DNA of 14,281 nt from UBA8337 sp965662725 (GTDB lineage: Bacteria; Pseudomonadota; Alphaproteobacteria; RS24), in assembly GCA_965662725.1 (NCBI GenBank), contig CBFIIT010000039.1, forward strand, positions 1-14,281, read 5' to 3'. The notes beneath the pieces are model-generated. The model had not been told where the DNA came from. It did no database searches and saw only the letters and a program-made list of their open reading frames with translations. Shown piece by piece: positions 13,572 through 14,281 of this stretch. Each line of letters starts with the position of its first letter. Positions within the stretch are counted from its first letter, which is position 1. The position numbers and the translations under genes were made by a program.

Positions 13572-14281
13572 GTGAAAAAAATCCTTACGACAAGTGCCGG
13601 CATATTGAGCCTTTTGGCTACACCGGCATTTGCGCAAAGCTATAACCCGCCTGCCGATTCTGCTTATCAGCAAGCGACAACCCAAGTTTGGACTGAAGAC
13701 GAAGCCGACATTTTGGTTGAAATGCCAAATTCCTTCGCCTGTATTATCGCCAATAGCCGCCCGGATTTGACACCGGTTGGCAACTGGGAAGCCTTGATTG
13801 ATGAAGAAGAGTGCTTTGGCGAAGTAGAGGCCGAAGACGGACAAGGAACAAACGCAGTCAATTATGCGCGCGTTAAGATTAACTCGTCACGCGCTTCAAA
13901 TAATGACCCGCAAATTGTTAATGCTTTTTTCGACAGTATTGATGGTCGGCGTTACATTGCTCGCATTACATTGCGTGAAGGTCCGACAGATGCCAATCCG
14001 CTTGGTGATTGGTATTTTGCCTTTTATAATGCAGGCGATGAGGACAGTGCCCTTACGCCGACTACAACAACCAATTATGGTTTTGTTGATATTGACACCT
14101 CAGGCGATGATGTGACGATTGCTTCAGCCGATGTTTTTGGCAGTGACGGCACAGCCTCCATCATTAAATATGATGGCGACACTGTAACCTTTGGCGGCAT
14201 TATCGCGGAATCAGGAGATTTTCCGGTTAACGCCTTCTTTGCCGGTAAAATGAATGATGAGTATTATTATCGGACGCGTTT
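13572..14281 (+). CDS. Secreted protein of unknown function (5' part, runs off the window)
   Basis: A frame opens at GTG 13572, with AGGAG at 13561-13565 six bases upstream, and stays open for 236 codons to the window edge. The first residues, MKKILTTSAGILSLLATPAFA, are a Sec signal peptide with cleavage after AFA (residue 21). The mature part has only two cysteines, Cys57 (SFACIIANSRPD) and Cys81 (DEEECFGE), which could form a disulfide. It is acidic and rich in Asp, Gly and Tyr, with beta-like stretches such as DWYFAFYNAGD and DDVTIASADVFGSDGT. No ATG occurs before codon 51, so starts limited to ATG would miss the signal peptide. It follows the small lipoprotein by 21 bases and is likely its operon partner. 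I do not recognise the family. Confidence 0.8.
   Translation, partial: MKKILTTSAGILSLLATPAFAQSYNPPADSAYQQATTQVWTEDEADILVEMPNSFACIIANSRPDLTPVGNWEALIDEEECFGEVEAEDGQGTNAVNYARVKINSSRASNNDPQIVNAFFDSIDGRRYIARITLREGPTDANPLGDWYFAFYNAGDEDSALTPTTTTNYGFVDIDTSGDDVTIASADVFGSDGTASIIKYDGDTVTFGGIIAESGDFPVNAFFAGKMNDEYYYRTR

Overview
The window looks like a stretch of chromosome from an alphaproteobacterium. The evidence is a Liv-type ABC transporter operon carrying an acyl-CoA ligase, a stand-alone COQ4 homologue, a class I bacterial cytochrome P450, TesB-like and SDR enzymes, and moderate GC (judged by eye, near 50%). I cannot place the lineage further. Coding density is high and the ribosome-binding sites are ordinary Shine-Dalgarno types. 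I saw no rRNA, tRNA, CRISPR, transposase or phage gene.

Layout. Positions 1-3938 (+) are the end of an operon: the tail of a LivG-type ATPase, a LivF-type ATPase, a FadD/ACSL-like AMP-forming acyl-CoA ligase, and a periplasmic LivK-type binding protein. Facing it, 3983-8096 (-) is a tight operon read in the order cytochrome P450, short-chain dehydrogenase, TesB-like thioesterase, SRPBCC-domain protein, COQ4 homologue. The SRPBCC gene is broken by a single in-frame TAG where the family normally has Trp. A long imperfect inverted repeat sits where the two operons converge. Divergent from the P450 is an MFS transporter (8252-9451, +). Next come a retinol-dehydrogenase-like SDR (9458-10438, -), a Tat-exported amidase-signature enzyme (10597-12102, +) and a zinc-independent quinone oxidoreductase (12099-13076, -). 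The right end holds a 60-residue Gly/Ser-repeat lipoprotein (13368-13550, +), followed 21 bases later by a GTG-started secreted protein of unknown function that runs off the window.

How the genes may work together (inference). The left two thirds read as an uptake and oxidation module for a hydrophobic or carboxylic substrate. The binding protein and ABC ATPases, or the MFS permease, would take it up, the ligase would make the CoA thioester, the P450 would hydroxylate, the SDR would oxidise the alcohol, and the thioesterase would release acids from CoA. The substrate cannot be read from the sequence, and no P450 redox partner or transcription regulator is present in the window. The least explained parts are the COQ4 homologue in a P450 operon and the lipoprotein/secreted-protein pair at the right end.
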